A stretch of DNA of 64,000 bases from Epiperipatus broadwayi. Lineage: Eukaryota; Onychophora; Udeonychophora; Euonychophora; Peripatidae. Under the pieces are notes generated by a model that searched no databases, was not told where the DNA came from, and saw nothing but the letters and a program-made list of their open reading frames with translations. This document shows positions 1 to 10,818 of the stretch, piece by piece. The position numbers and the translations under genes were made by a program. Position 1 is the first letter of the stretch; the number at the start of each line of letters is the position of its first letter. The stretch lies in NCBI GenBank assembly GCA_028023455.1, contig JAQFVV010000036.1, positions 5,265,576 to 5,329,575 on the forward strand, written 5' to 3'.

Positions 1-3000
1 AAATAATCTGATTCTAGGCAATGCGTACAAACGATTTTTATTATCATCTTTAATTAAATGATAGTTTTTATTTAGATAACTTATTATAATTTATGAGTTA
101 TTTATCAGAAGTTACACTTATTATTTTTAATATTTACCTTAATAACAACTGAAGTTGTTATATACATTGTACTCCTCAGTATAAGTTATATTGTGAGTGC
201 TACTTAATCATTAACCCGAATTAAACCTAGTATTTGAATCCTCCATTGGCAAATAAAAATTTCTAAATCACGCAATTTTAAACTTACTCTCTCCATTGAC
301 TTACGTGTGGATTACCAGCCCTATTCCGCCGCACAATCCAGACATTGATCATATATACTAGCACGCTATTTATACTAAATGGATCGTGAGGAATTACCTC
401 CAATATACCCGTTATCTTGCCATAACTTTCTAAACAAAACACAATATTCAACACCTTCCGTGGTGGAATTATCTCTATTTTCTCATGAGGAATATGGAAT
501 AACACCAAAGGTCTGTAGATTTAACTACTACATTAAAATAGTTTGGTGGGTCCTTGCCTCTTACTTGGGCATAATAGGAACACACACCAATTATAATCCT
601 CTCCTGGGATTTTAACGAATGAAATACACTAAATACGATATAAATTACTGATCGTCCTAACTCTGAGAAGCGATCACTTGGGTTATAAACATACCCGAAT
701 ACTAGATTTATCTATTCCCCTCATGGAAAATAAAGCTTTTGGGGAGATCAATTTCCATCCCATAAAATAAAGATATTACAGTTTTTACTTATGCGAATCT
801 TAAGCATATACCAATGCTATATCGGGGCAAGACAAGCAAATACACTAATTACACTAAATTTATGTTCCTGGGTATACTTAGATCAACATCTGAAATCAAT
901 GGATAACACAGAATAAACCATAATAATTTTCACCTTTGCCAAAGAAACATTCAACAAGTAATTGGTAGTCTAGTATCTTGAACTAAATTAAGTGAATGCG
1001 TTAATAAAGAATAATTGGGAATAAGTTCCGCAATTAACATAGTATAAATTTGTTTCAAACTTTAAATAAGTAATATCCTGTATAGCACTTCCCTTTAATT
1101 ACTTCTGATAATTTTAACTAGATATTTTACCTATTAAGTATCTGAATTTTTCTTCTTTTACACATCTAACATATAAATTTATATCCATAATGCATATCAT
1201 AAGTAAATACATTTTATAAAAATTTTTTTTTTTCTCATGTCAAATATAAATTTAACCTAGAATAATTACAGGAAAACATACCTTTATGATTACAAGGTCA
1301 TTTAAATATTACTTGATTATACAGCCTTTCACCTGTGATATATAAAAAAAAATACACATAACTTTACAAATTAGTAAAAAAAAATCATTACTTAACAAGT
1401 GCTTATAATCTCACTATAAAAATGTTTTTCCGTTGGGCAATTTATCTAGATGAAGAACTTGATCCATTCGTAGTTCACGAAGCAAATTTAAAATAAGAAA
1501 CACATTTTATTATTTCATTTATATAAAAGTTGCCTCCATTCTGGTGCAATTAATAAATTAGGCAAAGAAAACATAGCAGCGTTGGATGTTAACTCTTCCT
1601 TGAATTAACTGATATAATTTTGGGATCCAAGAAAACAATACATATTTTAACATGACGAATATTTGACGATTGATGATCACATATACAATTCTTTTCTTTT
1701 TACTATTGGCGATACATATCATTTTTAGCTAGCTGGCTTATGAATAAAATAATGCGTGAATTTTCCAAAATACTATTATTATAAGGACTGCAGCTGACTT
1801 ACGTGAATATGAAGTTTTAACGACTCAAATTGATGTATAATATAACATATTATATTATGGTTATAATTAAGTCACTAATGTTTGTAGTTTTTATTCCTAC
1901 TCTAGGAATTGTAATTTGTCTTTAATAAGGAATTCTCCGTAAAATGCACACATACAAATTTTCTGATATTTGCCTTGAGAAAATTTATATTTTCTTTTTA
2001 AAAAATATACAGGTGCATAAGTAAATATCCTTGATCATTAATATTATTTTTAGATAATTTTCAGTGAATAAAACATATTTTAACGTGGGGAGCTTACATT
2101 ATTTTCAAACACAGACAATTTCTTTTAGAAAGAGCGCGAAATGTTTCTCGTTAACTTCCTTTGGCTTTTATAATATTTCTTTTAATTATAATTTTTCTTT
2201 TATACCATGAAAAGATTATTAAATAAGGTAAAGTTAACAAATCATTGATTATTTCATGGAAATTACTTATATTACTTATTTTAAACATAATGACATTTTC
2301 CGTGATTGCTGTAGTCAATACGGTCATTTTGAACTTTAGCATACGATAGTATAGTTTTGCGTATAAAAAGCCTTAAATAGGTAGATGGCCACAGAAAACA
2401 GAATATCTTATCAAATAGGATTAGCAACGCATGATATTATTAAACATTTACTGGACTTATATTTATTTCTGCAATAAAAAATATAAAAAAAAATTGTTAC
2501 CGAATTTCAGTACTGCTTCCTCCTTGTAAAACTAAAGTCAGACTAAACTTTCTTCAAAATTTGGCGGTCTTCTTTTAGCAACCTCTTACAGAAAAATAAT
2601 CAGTTAATTATAACATAAACAAAAGAAAAGGAAAAAAAAAAAACTTATTACAGTTATATATTTCCGTATGATTTAAATGAATTACAAAGTAATTTGACAA
2701 ATAATGAAAAATAATAAATACATTTAATTAACAATGTTTATTAGTGAGGTATACTTCTGTATACATTATTATCTAAAATAATTTAAAAATTACCAGAAGT
2801 TATTGTGCATTATGATAAGATACTCATCTACTCTCCCCCTCTACCCATCCAAAATCAATTACTGTTTATGATATGTGTTTTTATACTATATTAAATTGCT
2901 CTTATTGTTAATAATTTAATTAAATTATTCATGCTCTTCTTCAAAATGACATCAAATTACTAAATTTTTTAGTTATTTGCTTAAAACATGTTACATTGAG

Positions 3001-3125
3001 TAAATAGCATACTTTATTAATCACTTAATATTATTATTATTTTATCTTTTTATTTTCTAAAAAAGGATAGCATTGTTTTCCTGTGGAAACAATGCCAAAT
3101 AAACCAAGTGTCAATAACACTAGGT
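1..3125. other. AT-rich DNA without recognisable features
   Basis: No recognisable gene, repeat family or RNA is visible here. The first 1.1 kb is a little less AT-rich than the rest and has short open frames on both strands (for example 284-508 minus and 379-615 plus). None shows a domain I recognise, and they overlap each other. It could be old LTR or retroelement sequence, but I see no terminal repeat to support that. Confidence 0.5.
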
Positions 3126-3129
3126 TACA

Positions 3130-3155
3130 ATATATATATATATATATATATATAT
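3130..3155. repeat. (TA)n microsatellite
   Basis: Thirteen uninterrupted TA units, just outside the left arm of the foldback element that follows. Confidence 0.95.
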
Positions 3156-3673
3156 GTTGAAATGAAGATTTTCATGGGTTGTATATATAAAAGACATATT
3201 TTGCGGGTTCATGCATGTTAAAAATTTTAAATACTGATATTCTGACATTTCGACTTGATCACACAAGTCATCCACTGGGTGATAAAAGGTAGAAAGACGG
3301 TTGTAGAGGCGCTACAATCACTGATTTGAATAAACGTTAAAGTTCCACCAATAGCAAAAATGTTAAATTTAAAAATGTTTTTTAAAAAATCTTTCCAAAT
3401 GGTTGCATGTATCATCTCACTTATTGATACAATCTGGCCTTTTAAGTATCTCAATGGTTTCTCTAATTTTGCACTGGTAGAGATTATCACATCTGGATAT
3501 GATCCTGGTACTAGAAAAATCAATTTTAAGATCTGAATCTATAGTATGGAGTGAGTGTGCTGATGAAGATGAGTGTTGTTTAATTGCATTAGCATGCTCA
3601 TCTTTTCTAACACTGATGCGACAATTATTCATACCTATGTAAAAATTGTAAAGCTTCTTACATAGGTATGAGT

Positions 3674-3684
3674 AATCATCACAT
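3674..3684 (+). repeat. Left target-site duplication of RTE LINE copy 1
   Basis: AATCATCACAT, repeated exactly at 5761-5771. It fixes both ends of the inserted LINE. Confidence 0.9.
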
Positions 3685-3705
3685 TATTTGAGAAAAATGT
3701 TAAAA

Positions 3706-3881
3706 GGAAATGAACATGAAAGCATCCAAATGAAGGTACAGCAGAATTGGATTATATTTTGACTAACAGGAAATACATATTTCAAGATTGTAATGTTCTT
3801 AATAAGTTTAACACAGGAAGTGATCATCGATTAGTAAGGTGTAAGTTACGTGTTAATGTAAAACTAGAGAGACAAAAATGA
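3706..3881 (+). pseudogene. AP-endonuclease C-terminal remnant of RTE LINE
   Basis: The frame that ends at the TGA of 3879-3881 reads KHPNEGTAELDYILTNRK and, further on, GSDHRLVRCKLRV. LDYIL and SDHRLV are the last conserved blocks of the apurinic-type endonuclease of RTE LINEs; the His in SDH is a catalytic residue in that family. Upstream of about 3706 the frame is broken and the rest of the endonuclease is missing. The TGA separates this domain from the reverse transcriptase, which continues in the same frame. Confidence 0.85.
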
Positions 3882-4892
3882 TTGAAAAAAACAATATTTA
3901 CAGTTGATATTCCTAATCTTCAGAAACATTCTAATGAATTTAAATTAGAACTTACAAATAGGTTTCAAGTGTTAGGAGATTTTGAACATGATTCAGATTT
4001 GAATGAAATTAATATGAAAATAACTGATACACTTTTAAAAACTGCAACAAAGATAGCTGGTAGAAAAAAGCAGCAATTGACTAATAAAATTTCTACTGAG
4101 ACTAGAGAACTTATGAAGAAAAGAAGGAATATGAAGATATACAAAAATGATGTATTAAAAAAAATTGAATATCTCGAATTTTGTAAAATGGTACGGAAAA
4201 GAGTTGAAAATGATATAAGAAAGTATAACTGTGAAATAGCAAGGAAAGCTGTAGAAGAAAATAAAAGTCTCAAGAATGTTAAACAACATTTTGGTATTGG
4301 TAGGAAATTTATATCTGCAATAAGAAAAAAAGATGGAATTATTACTAAAAAGAGAGATGGCATCATGAAATTTGTAGAAGATTTTTATCAAGAATTATAT
4401 AGTAATAAAGAACAAGTACCTCCTATATCTATTACATCTTCCGAATTGCCCAGAATTTTAAATGAAGAAGTGAGACATATAATTAAATCTATGAAGAAAG
4501 GAAAGGCTCCAGGAAATGATGGAATTATAATTGATATATTAAAAGAAGGAGGTGAAGAAGTAGAAACAATTTTAGCAAAGTTATATACCAAATGTCTAAA
4601 TGATAAAGATGTACTGGAAGATTGGAAGAATGCAGTAATAATATTAATATTTAAAAAAGGTGATAAAGAAGATATTAGAAATTACAGACCTATCAGCCTT
4701 TTATCAGTTTTATATAAAATTTTTACCAAGATAATTACAACTCGTCTACAGAGAACTTTGGATTTCCACCAACCAAGAGAACAAGCTGGATTTAAAAGTG
4801 GTTTTCGTACAATAGATCATATCCAGGTATTGAGAGAAGTCATAAAAAGGACAAATGAATATGAGTTGTCATATTTTAAAGAATATTTATAA
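3882..4892 (+). pseudogene. RTE reverse transcriptase, N-terminal half
   Basis: Open frame of 336 codons, starting directly after the in-frame TGA, so 3882 (a TTG) is not a natural start. The first 150 residues or so are the lysine-rich linker between endonuclease and polymerase. Residues of about 195-330 hold reverse transcriptase fingers motifs: KGKAPGNDGI, WKNAVIILIFKKGD, NYRPISLLSVLYKIFTKI and REQAGFKSGFRTIDHI. The frame then shifts at a deletion near 4868. That deletion removed the palm motif A segment (DYEKAFDS in the copy at 62.7-63.8 kb), which carries a catalytic aspartate, so the enzyme would be dead. The deletion joint has a 3-bp microhomology (TTG). Confidence 0.9.
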
Positions 4893-5262
4893 AAATGCAA
4901 CAGCAACAATTAGATTACATAATGATACTGGAAAAATCAACATTGAGAAAGGTGTAAGGCAAGGTGACTCCATATCTCCCAAACTTTTTACAGCAGTGCT
5001 GCAAGAAGTATTTTGTGGATTAAAATGGGAAACTAAAGGAATGAAAGTGAATGGAGAGTATTTAAGTCATTTAGATTTTGCAGATGATGTAGTTGTTTTT
5101 GCAAATAGTGCTTCAGAGCTGCAGGAAATGTTGCAGGAGTTAGCAGATGAAAGTAGAAAAGTAGGACTAAAGATAAATGTTAAAAAGACTAAAGTAATGT
5201 TTAATCGATTTGCTCAAAATATGAAAATAAAGATTGATTATAAAGAAGAGTGCTTTTGGTAG
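4855..5262 (+). pseudogene. RTE reverse transcriptase, palm segment
   Basis: Continues the polymerase in a new frame after the deletion. RQGDSISPKLF (motif B) and FADDVVVFA (motif C with the two catalytic aspartates) are intact, followed by GLKINVKKTKVM (motif D region). It ends early: a second deletion of about 100 bp near 5246 removes the segment that reads YKYIGKTINTD in the 13.3 kb copy. Confidence 0.9.
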
Positions 5263-5746
5263 AAATAACTTGATACTAAAAGGAAATATGCCTATGTGTT
5301 TGAAAATAATGGTTTTTAACAAATGTGTTTTACCAGTTCTTACTTATGGATCTGAGACTTGGACACTTGATAGAAGAGCAATACAGAGACTTCAGACCAC
5401 TCAAAGGAATATGGAGAGATGTATGTTGGGAGTAACAAGAAGAGATCAAAAACACAATGTATGGGTAAGACAACAAACAGGTGTTACTGACCTTATTGAA
5501 AAAATTAAAAGATTGAAATGGAGTTGGGCTGGACATATTGCTAGAAGAAATGATAATAGATGGACAATTGAAATTTTAAACTGGATTCCAAGAGATTGTA
5601 AAAGACCCAGAAAGAGACCACATGTGAGATGGATGGATGAAATAAGAAAATGTGCAGGGGTGTTGTGGAGAAGAGAAGCTAAAGATCGGAGAAGATGGAT
5701 TAAACTTGGAGAGACCTTCATCCTGCAGTGGATTGATAATGGTTGA
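5234..5746 (+). pseudogene. RTE C-terminal domain
   Basis: Open frame of 170 codons covering the thumb and C-terminal region: YGSETWTLDRRAIQRLQ, RDQKHNVWVRQQTGVTDL, KWSWAGHIARR and RKRPHVRWMDEI, ending in ILQWIDNG. This block is typical of proteins often mislabelled 'craniofacial development protein 2-like' in invertebrate genomes. The stop codon merges into the (GAT)n tail at 5744-5760. All other RTE copies in the window align to this part, as expected for 5'-truncated insertions. Confidence 0.92.
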
Positions 5747-5760
5747 TGATGATGATGATG

Positions 5761-5771
5761 AATCATCACAT
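5761..5771 (+). repeat. Right target-site duplication of RTE LINE copy 1
   Basis: AATCATCACAT, identical to 3674-3684, immediately after the trinucleotide tail. Confidence 0.9.
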
Positions 5772-6389
5772 CAGTATTGGAGAGATCAGCATGCTAATGC
5801 AGTTAAAAATACTCATCATCATCAGCACTCTCACTCTATACTATAGATTCTGGTCATAAAATTGATTTTTCTAGTACCAGGATCATATCCGGATGTGATA
5901 ATCTCTACCAGTGCAAAATTAGAGAAGCCATTGAGATACTTAAAAGGCCAGATTATATCAATAAGTGAGATGATACATGCAAACTTTCTCCTATTTGGAA
6001 AGATTTTTTTAAAAAACATTCTTAAATTTAACATTTTTGCTATTAGTTGAACTTTAACATTTTTTTTTAAATCAGTGATTGTAGCGCCTCTACAACCGTC
6101 TTTCTGCCAGTGGATGACTTGTGTGACCAAGTCAAACGTCAGAATATCAATATTTAAAATTTTTAATATGGATGAACCCGCAAAATATGTCTTATATATG
6201 TATATTCCAGATTCAGATACTCTTTCACTGCTCTAAACTGAATAGGAGTTTGTGAAATATGATTGACAACAGTAATTCCTTACTATATGATTGGTGGTCA
6301 GTGCATAATTACCATAATTATTGTGTGGCAATATTATTTTTAAATAAATTATTAATAGTAATGTAAATAAATTGGATAGCAGTAATGTG

Positions 6390-7130
6390 TCATCAGCCTA
6401 TTCAGTTTGAGACAATGGTAGAGTATTTATGTAGTTTATCTCAAATAATTGTCACAGTGCTAAGTAAAGTAGTAATCCAATTATATTTAAATAAACAACA
6501 TTTACAATAAAGATGTGCTTCTAACAATATAGTGATTTGGAAACCTAAATATTTACATATAAATTATAATAATTATCATAGGAATATGATGTTAGCTTGC
6601 TCAGTTTAGCTCAATGGTAGAGTTATTGTAACAAGATTAAGCAAGGAAGGAGTTCTCCCACATCTAAATAAAAACTATTTACAATTAGAATGTGTTTTTA
6701 ACAATAGAGTGATTTAGAAATCTAAACATTTACATGTTAATTTTTATTACACAGACAAAACTCTCCACATAGGAGTGTCACTCAGTACAACCAGTGTAAT
6801 CAATATATGTAGGAGAGGTACTAAAGTATGGAGAGTTTTGCCTTTATGAAAACAGCTAGTGAAAGCATAAAGGATGGTGATCAGGTGATGTTTAGCAGTT
6901 TACATTTGTATTAATTGTCATGGTAATATGCTGCTGGCCTGTTCAATTTACTATAATGATAAAGTATATATATAGTATATTTTGAGAAATTATCACAAGT
7001 AAAAAAAATATTCATTTCATATTTAAATAAAAAGTATTTACCATCAGAACAAGTTTCTAAACAATGAAGGAATGATTCAAAAATCTAAACATTTCAAATT
7101 TATATATAAATTTTATTATCATTATAACAT
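6390..7130 (+). repeat. Tandem array of three SINE-like units, about 198 bp each
   Basis: Three diverged units start near 6401, 6601 and 6942. Shared landmarks are a block like TAGCTCAATGGTAGAG, which fits a tRNA A box, then TTTACAATNAGAATGTG, then AACAATAGAGTGATT and AAATCTAAACATTTACAT. About 40 bp after the A box unit 2 has GGAGTTCTCCCA, a possible decayed B box. The offset between units 1 and 2 is about 200 bp; between 2 and 3 it is about 340 bp because a hairpin element sits at about 6753-6903. They look like head-to-tail copies of a tRNA-headed SINE. Confidence 0.65.
6750..6905 (+). mobile_element. Hairpin retroposon family FB1, short copy
   Basis: Starts with AAAACTCTCCACATAGGAG and ends in the inverted form CTAAAGTATGGAGAGTTTTG, then a one-sided tail with GGTGATCAGGTGATGTTTA. 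Only the outer 60 bp of each arm is left. TTTACAT followed by a TTAATT-rich stretch occurs on both sides (about 6730-6752 and 6900-6922), an imperfect target duplication. It sits inside the tandem SINE-like array and is therefore younger than it. Confidence 0.75.
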
Positions 7131-7289
7131 GGTATACCAACAAGTGCCCACCCAGCTTTCACCTGACTGCATGTGGCATACCTGCTTTCATTCATTTGGT
7201 CAAGACATTTTATTCAATTAATCAAACAAGTTTATAGTCGTGTTTAAATTTTTTTGGCTAACGATCAAAATTTATTAATATTATCCAAA

Positions 7290-7860
7290 TTTTATCTGAT
7301 GTAATGAGAGAAAGTGTTGTTACCATAGATAGAAAATCTGATGCATTGCATATGAAAACTCATGTTAAACAAAGATGTGTATTTGCTTCAATATTGTTTT
7401 CAAACAGTTTATAAGCAGCTTAATGAAATGGGAATAAGATATAAGGCAGATTTGTTGGTAGAATGATTAATTTGAATCAATTAAAAGCTAAAACAGGAAT
7501 TTCCTCTTCTTGAATCCTGAATTTACAATATGCTGATAATTGGGTTATTTTTCCCAACTCTAAAGATAATTTTCAGAATGTGTTAATCAGCCAGTAACAG
7601 AAGGATAATTTTCAGCAACTTTTTACTTAGTTGATTATCAGTTTGAGAATGCAAACAATTTAAATATCTTGGTGGTTTTATAATTAGAAAGATGGACTGA
7701 ATGTTGAGATGCAACAGATTCTTCAGTGCACTACTGCTTTTAATAAATTAAAAAAACAATGCATACTGCAATTAATTTTTTTAAATATAGAGTTGTTATT
7801 TTACATGAGACATTATTATCATATCCATGAAAGATTAAAACAGAGAAATTTCAATTAAGC
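7290..7860 (+). pseudogene. Ancient LINE reverse transcriptase relic
   Basis: No long frame survives, but ordered fragments in shifting frames match a non-LTR reverse transcriptase: VKQRCVFASILFSNS near 7365-7410 (motif B, usually VKQGCVLAPILF), then a fragment like QLKAKTGISSS, then NLQYADNWVIF near 7525-7555 (motif C, YADD decayed to YADN), then a remnant of FKYLG near 7660, and finally CTTAFNKLKK and YETLLSYP. These blocks are in the right order and spacing. It differs from the RTE family of this window and is much older. The exact clade is unclear. Confidence 0.65.
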
Positions 7861-7964
7861 TCCAGGTATATAAAGAATGCCTGTATTTCAAATATTATAC
7901 ATTAAGCCTGCATCCTGCCCATTCTTCTTATATGCATTTAAATGGATAAGGTACTATACATGAG

Positions 7965-8325
7965 GGGTCAAAGTGACTTGGGGTCAACATGGGCATAACA
8001 AAAATATTGACATCAGCATAGGTTTTGGGCATTCCATCATCAGATTTTCAATGGTATAGATAGCTGAAGAGTTTGAGGTTGGAGTAGATTGAAGCCTGTC
8101 TTTAAAGTATGAAGGCTTTTTATCTTAATATAAACTTAGTACTGATTGTATACATGTGTGGGGGATTATGACCTGCACCAATGGATGAGGGCTGATTCAG
8201 CACAAAATATGAATATTGGGTGATTATTTATCTTTTCTACATGTATGTGGTCATGTGTATCAGTGGTATGAGATAATGTGGTTAGTTGAAAGATGCTGTC
8301 TGTGTTCAAACCCCTATATTTATAT
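7965..8325 (+). repeat. Dispersed repeat family A, copy 1 (fullest)
   Basis: About 350 bp, present at least seven times in the window. Landmarks in order: CATCATCAGATTTTCAATGG, GATAGCTGAAGAGTTTGAGG, TTGAAGCCTGTC, a GGGGGATTATGACCTG block, TGCACCAATGGATGAGGGCT, a GATTCAGCAC block, ATGTGGTCATGTGTATCAG and, at the end, GTTAGTTGAAAG with GTGTTCAAACCCC 16 bp later. The last two resemble tRNA A and B boxes, at the 3' side, which is the reverse of the usual SINE order. No coding capacity is visible. Confidence 0.8.
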
Positions 8326-8329
8326 TTAA

Positions 8330-10440
8330 GAATGCTACTTAAATTTTAAAAACACGATGGCAAGTTCATAAAACTAATCGATATGTTTTTTAACTAATTT
8401 TATTTGATGCTATGGAAATCATTATTATAATAACGTGAAAAGCTGAAACCTGTGACAGACGCGCCTTAAAAATGCTTAAATGTCAGCCAATCAGATTTCA
8501 AAACACAAATCAGAGATTTACGAGAAAAAGATGGAACCCAAACCATTATTATAAAATTATACTTTCGCTGGATTGTACATCTAAAATGAATGAATGAATG
8601 CAAGGCATCCTAAAGGAGTGTTTTATGGTAAACTTTAGCATCGATTTTGTGTAGAGGTAGACCCCATATATTATAAAGATTATTTTAATGTCGGTCTAAA
8701 TAGAGATGCAATGTTGATTATCTGGACGATAATATAATTAATACATTGAAAGTGTATAATTAGACATGAGATTTACAGATTTCAAATAGAAAACTTTCCT
8801 ACAAAATAAATTAAAGATAAAATAATTAAGCATGTTCTATTTATATTATTGGCAGATTGATATCCATAGCCACTCTCATCGCAAAAGTCATTTCCATGGC
8901 CTTTTTCTTTCTTTCTTTTATACCTTCTGTTGTACTAGTCTTATTTGGTTAAAAGTTACTGCTATATTTTTGTAAGTAAGACGGCAGATTTAAATTTGCC
9001 AAGTTCGCTAGTTATTTGTAATGGAAATTTTGTTTTGACGATATTTTTATTTTATATGTAGAAAATGATTTTAAAAAATGAAAACTCAAAGAGACATATT
9101 TTATAAACATGTAGCTAATTTATCTAACAAAATTCTACAAATATACACAAACTGTGGAGAGATAGCCATTTTCATGCTAATATTATGTGCTTTTAATAGC
9201 ATTTTTTGTATTTAAACTTTATGTGTAAAAACTATCAGAGATGAAAATAATATTAAGGTAGATTTAATCGTTATTTATTTATATCTTGGTTTATTCAAAA
9301 AATTTAAATTAATTTTATTGTTTTGATTCATGACACATTGTAATGACTTAAAGCAAGAACTATGCATGTAGCATCACACGATCACTATTTCTTATGCTAG
9401 CCTGTTTTAACTATATATGTAATAATTAATAACTGTGCAATAGAATCAACCAAGTACAGTCATTGAGGTGACAATAGAAAATAAGTAAAAACGGTTAGAA
9501 TTTGATTCAAAATTTCACTGATTGTATGTAGAGAGATATTAAAATTTTCCAAACTTATAGATCATTTATACATAGTTGTATTTCAACGTTTCAAATTGTT
9601 TGATAATTTTCACTGATATATGGCATCGTTTTTCATCCAACTTTTATTATATATTACAACATCATCCAATTCGTAATATTTATTTTCTAAGCCAATAATT
9701 TATAAAAAGCTTCAATTTAAAGATTTTATATTACAAAGATGAGATTTTTTTTTATTTAATTACCTCATGTATTTTAATTTTTAAAAAAATCATTTGTTGT
9801 AAAGTTGTAAAGCATAATAATATAAAAGGTGACTCTTGGGACATAGCTAACTTCCTTCATTGACGTAACCAGATAAACTGTTTACTTTAATTGTCAACCG
9901 CGCCCTAAGTATATTTTAAATTAATGTTGTTGTCTTTGTTGTTTATAAAATTAGAATTCATATAATTATTCATATTTAAACATTCACATTTATATATGTA
10001 TTGATGGATCTCATAATGATGCGATTTTTACATCTACATACAAAAACCATGCTCTGAAATTCAAATTTTAATAAAATTTAAAAACACTTTGAGGTTCCTC
10101 AATAGCATTTTTGCCAAGTTAACGGCTAGCTATTCAATTATTGATGGCAAACGTGTGTTTTGCTATTCTTAGTCAGATAGTAAACAAGGGAAACAATAAA
10201 TTTTAATTAAGTGCTATTTTAGCTTCTGAGTTCTGGAAAAGATTTTTTTTTACTTTTACATACTGTACAGGTGCGTGTGTACATACATACATATAAAATA
10301 TTAATAAACAGTCAATATTTTAAAAGATAAAAATAAATGGGCATTTCTGATTTTGCTGAATAAATCATTCAATAATAAAAGATATAATGATATCAATTTT
10401 ATTAAACAAAATTTCTCTATAATTCTTTTTTTTAACAAAG
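8330..10440. other. AT-rich DNA without recognisable features
   Basis: I see no gene or classified repeat in this stretch, only short homopolymers. A CCAATCAG sequence at about 8489 is isolated. Confidence 0.5.
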
Positions 10441-10447
10441 TACTTAA

Positions 10448-10450
<3 letters not shown>

Positions 10451-10480
<30 letters not shown>
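10451..10480. repeat. (GT)15 microsatellite
   Basis: Uninterrupted dinucleotide run. Short open frames reading through it on both strands are artefacts of the repeat. Confidence 0.97.
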
Positions 10481-10483
<3 letters not shown>

Positions 10484-10818
10484 AGAAATAGTGAGAATAA
10501 CAATACAATTTTCATCGAAAAGAATAATAAGAATGTAGATGAACATATCAATAATATTTTTCACGATTTAAATTTTTCTTCTCATGTTAAGTTTATCGAA
10601 TATAATTATTTTTTATTTAAAATAATTATAAGGTTTAACTTATTTAATGTTAATAAGAAAATTTCTATTCAAAATTTTAATTGTAATAAAGTATGTTCTC
10701 TAATAAAAACTAATAGCATAATCTGAGATAAAAGATATCATGAATTCATGGAATAAAAATTCAAAACCTATATCGAAATAATACATAAGCTACGGTCAAA
10801 GTGTGAAAACCAAAATTA

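Larger units (their letters stand above)
3685..5760 (+). mobile_element. RTE-clade LINE, 5'-truncated copy 1
   Basis: A 2076-bp insertion between exact 11-bp direct repeats, ending in a (GAT)n tail as RTE elements commonly do. It carries the end of an AP-type endonuclease, a reverse transcriptase and the usual RTE C-terminal region. The 5' end is lost inside the endonuclease. It lies about 25 bp past the apex of a foldback element. It is the longest of eight RTE copies in the window and serves here as the reference. At least three lesions make it non-functional: an in-frame TGA at 3879-3881, a deletion of about 104 bp near 4868 relative to the copy at 62.7-63.8 kb, and a deletion of about 100 bp near 5246 relative to the copy at 13.3 kb. 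Confidence 0.93.
3181..6207. mobile_element. Long foldback element, interrupted by a LINE
   Basis: Two arms of roughly 430-460 bp, 3181-3649 and about 3660-3684 plus 5772-6207, are near-perfect reverse complements. Both carry the distinctive block around GCGCCTCTACAACCG (reverse complement near 3298-3314 on the left, direct near 6085-6105 on the right) and a shared block with ATGATCCTGGTACTAG near 3500-3515. The arms meet at a loop of only about 15 bp near 3640-3660, flanked by TACCTATGTAA and its complement. Without the LINE at 3685-5760 the element is a hairpin of about 950 bp. I see no transposase in it. Left open frame 3227-3523 and right frame 5862-6050 give near-identical peptides only because the arms are copies; neither looks like a gene. 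Flanking duplications cannot be read because AT repeats lie outside the arms. Confidence 0.85.

Noticed and set aside
379-615. Small gene at the window start
   Set aside because: Overlapping frames on both strands, no recognisable motif, no promoter or splice evidence.
3227-3523. Gene shared with 5862-6050 because the peptides match
   Set aside because: The match comes from the inverted arms of a foldback element; the frames are short and antisense copies of each other.
3685-5760. Active LINE
   Set aside because: Endonuclease mostly missing, in-frame stop, palm motif A deleted and a second deletion downstream.
10301-10726. Small proteins with CVCVCV or THTHTH runs
   Set aside because: They are translations of the (GT)15 microsatellite in several frames.
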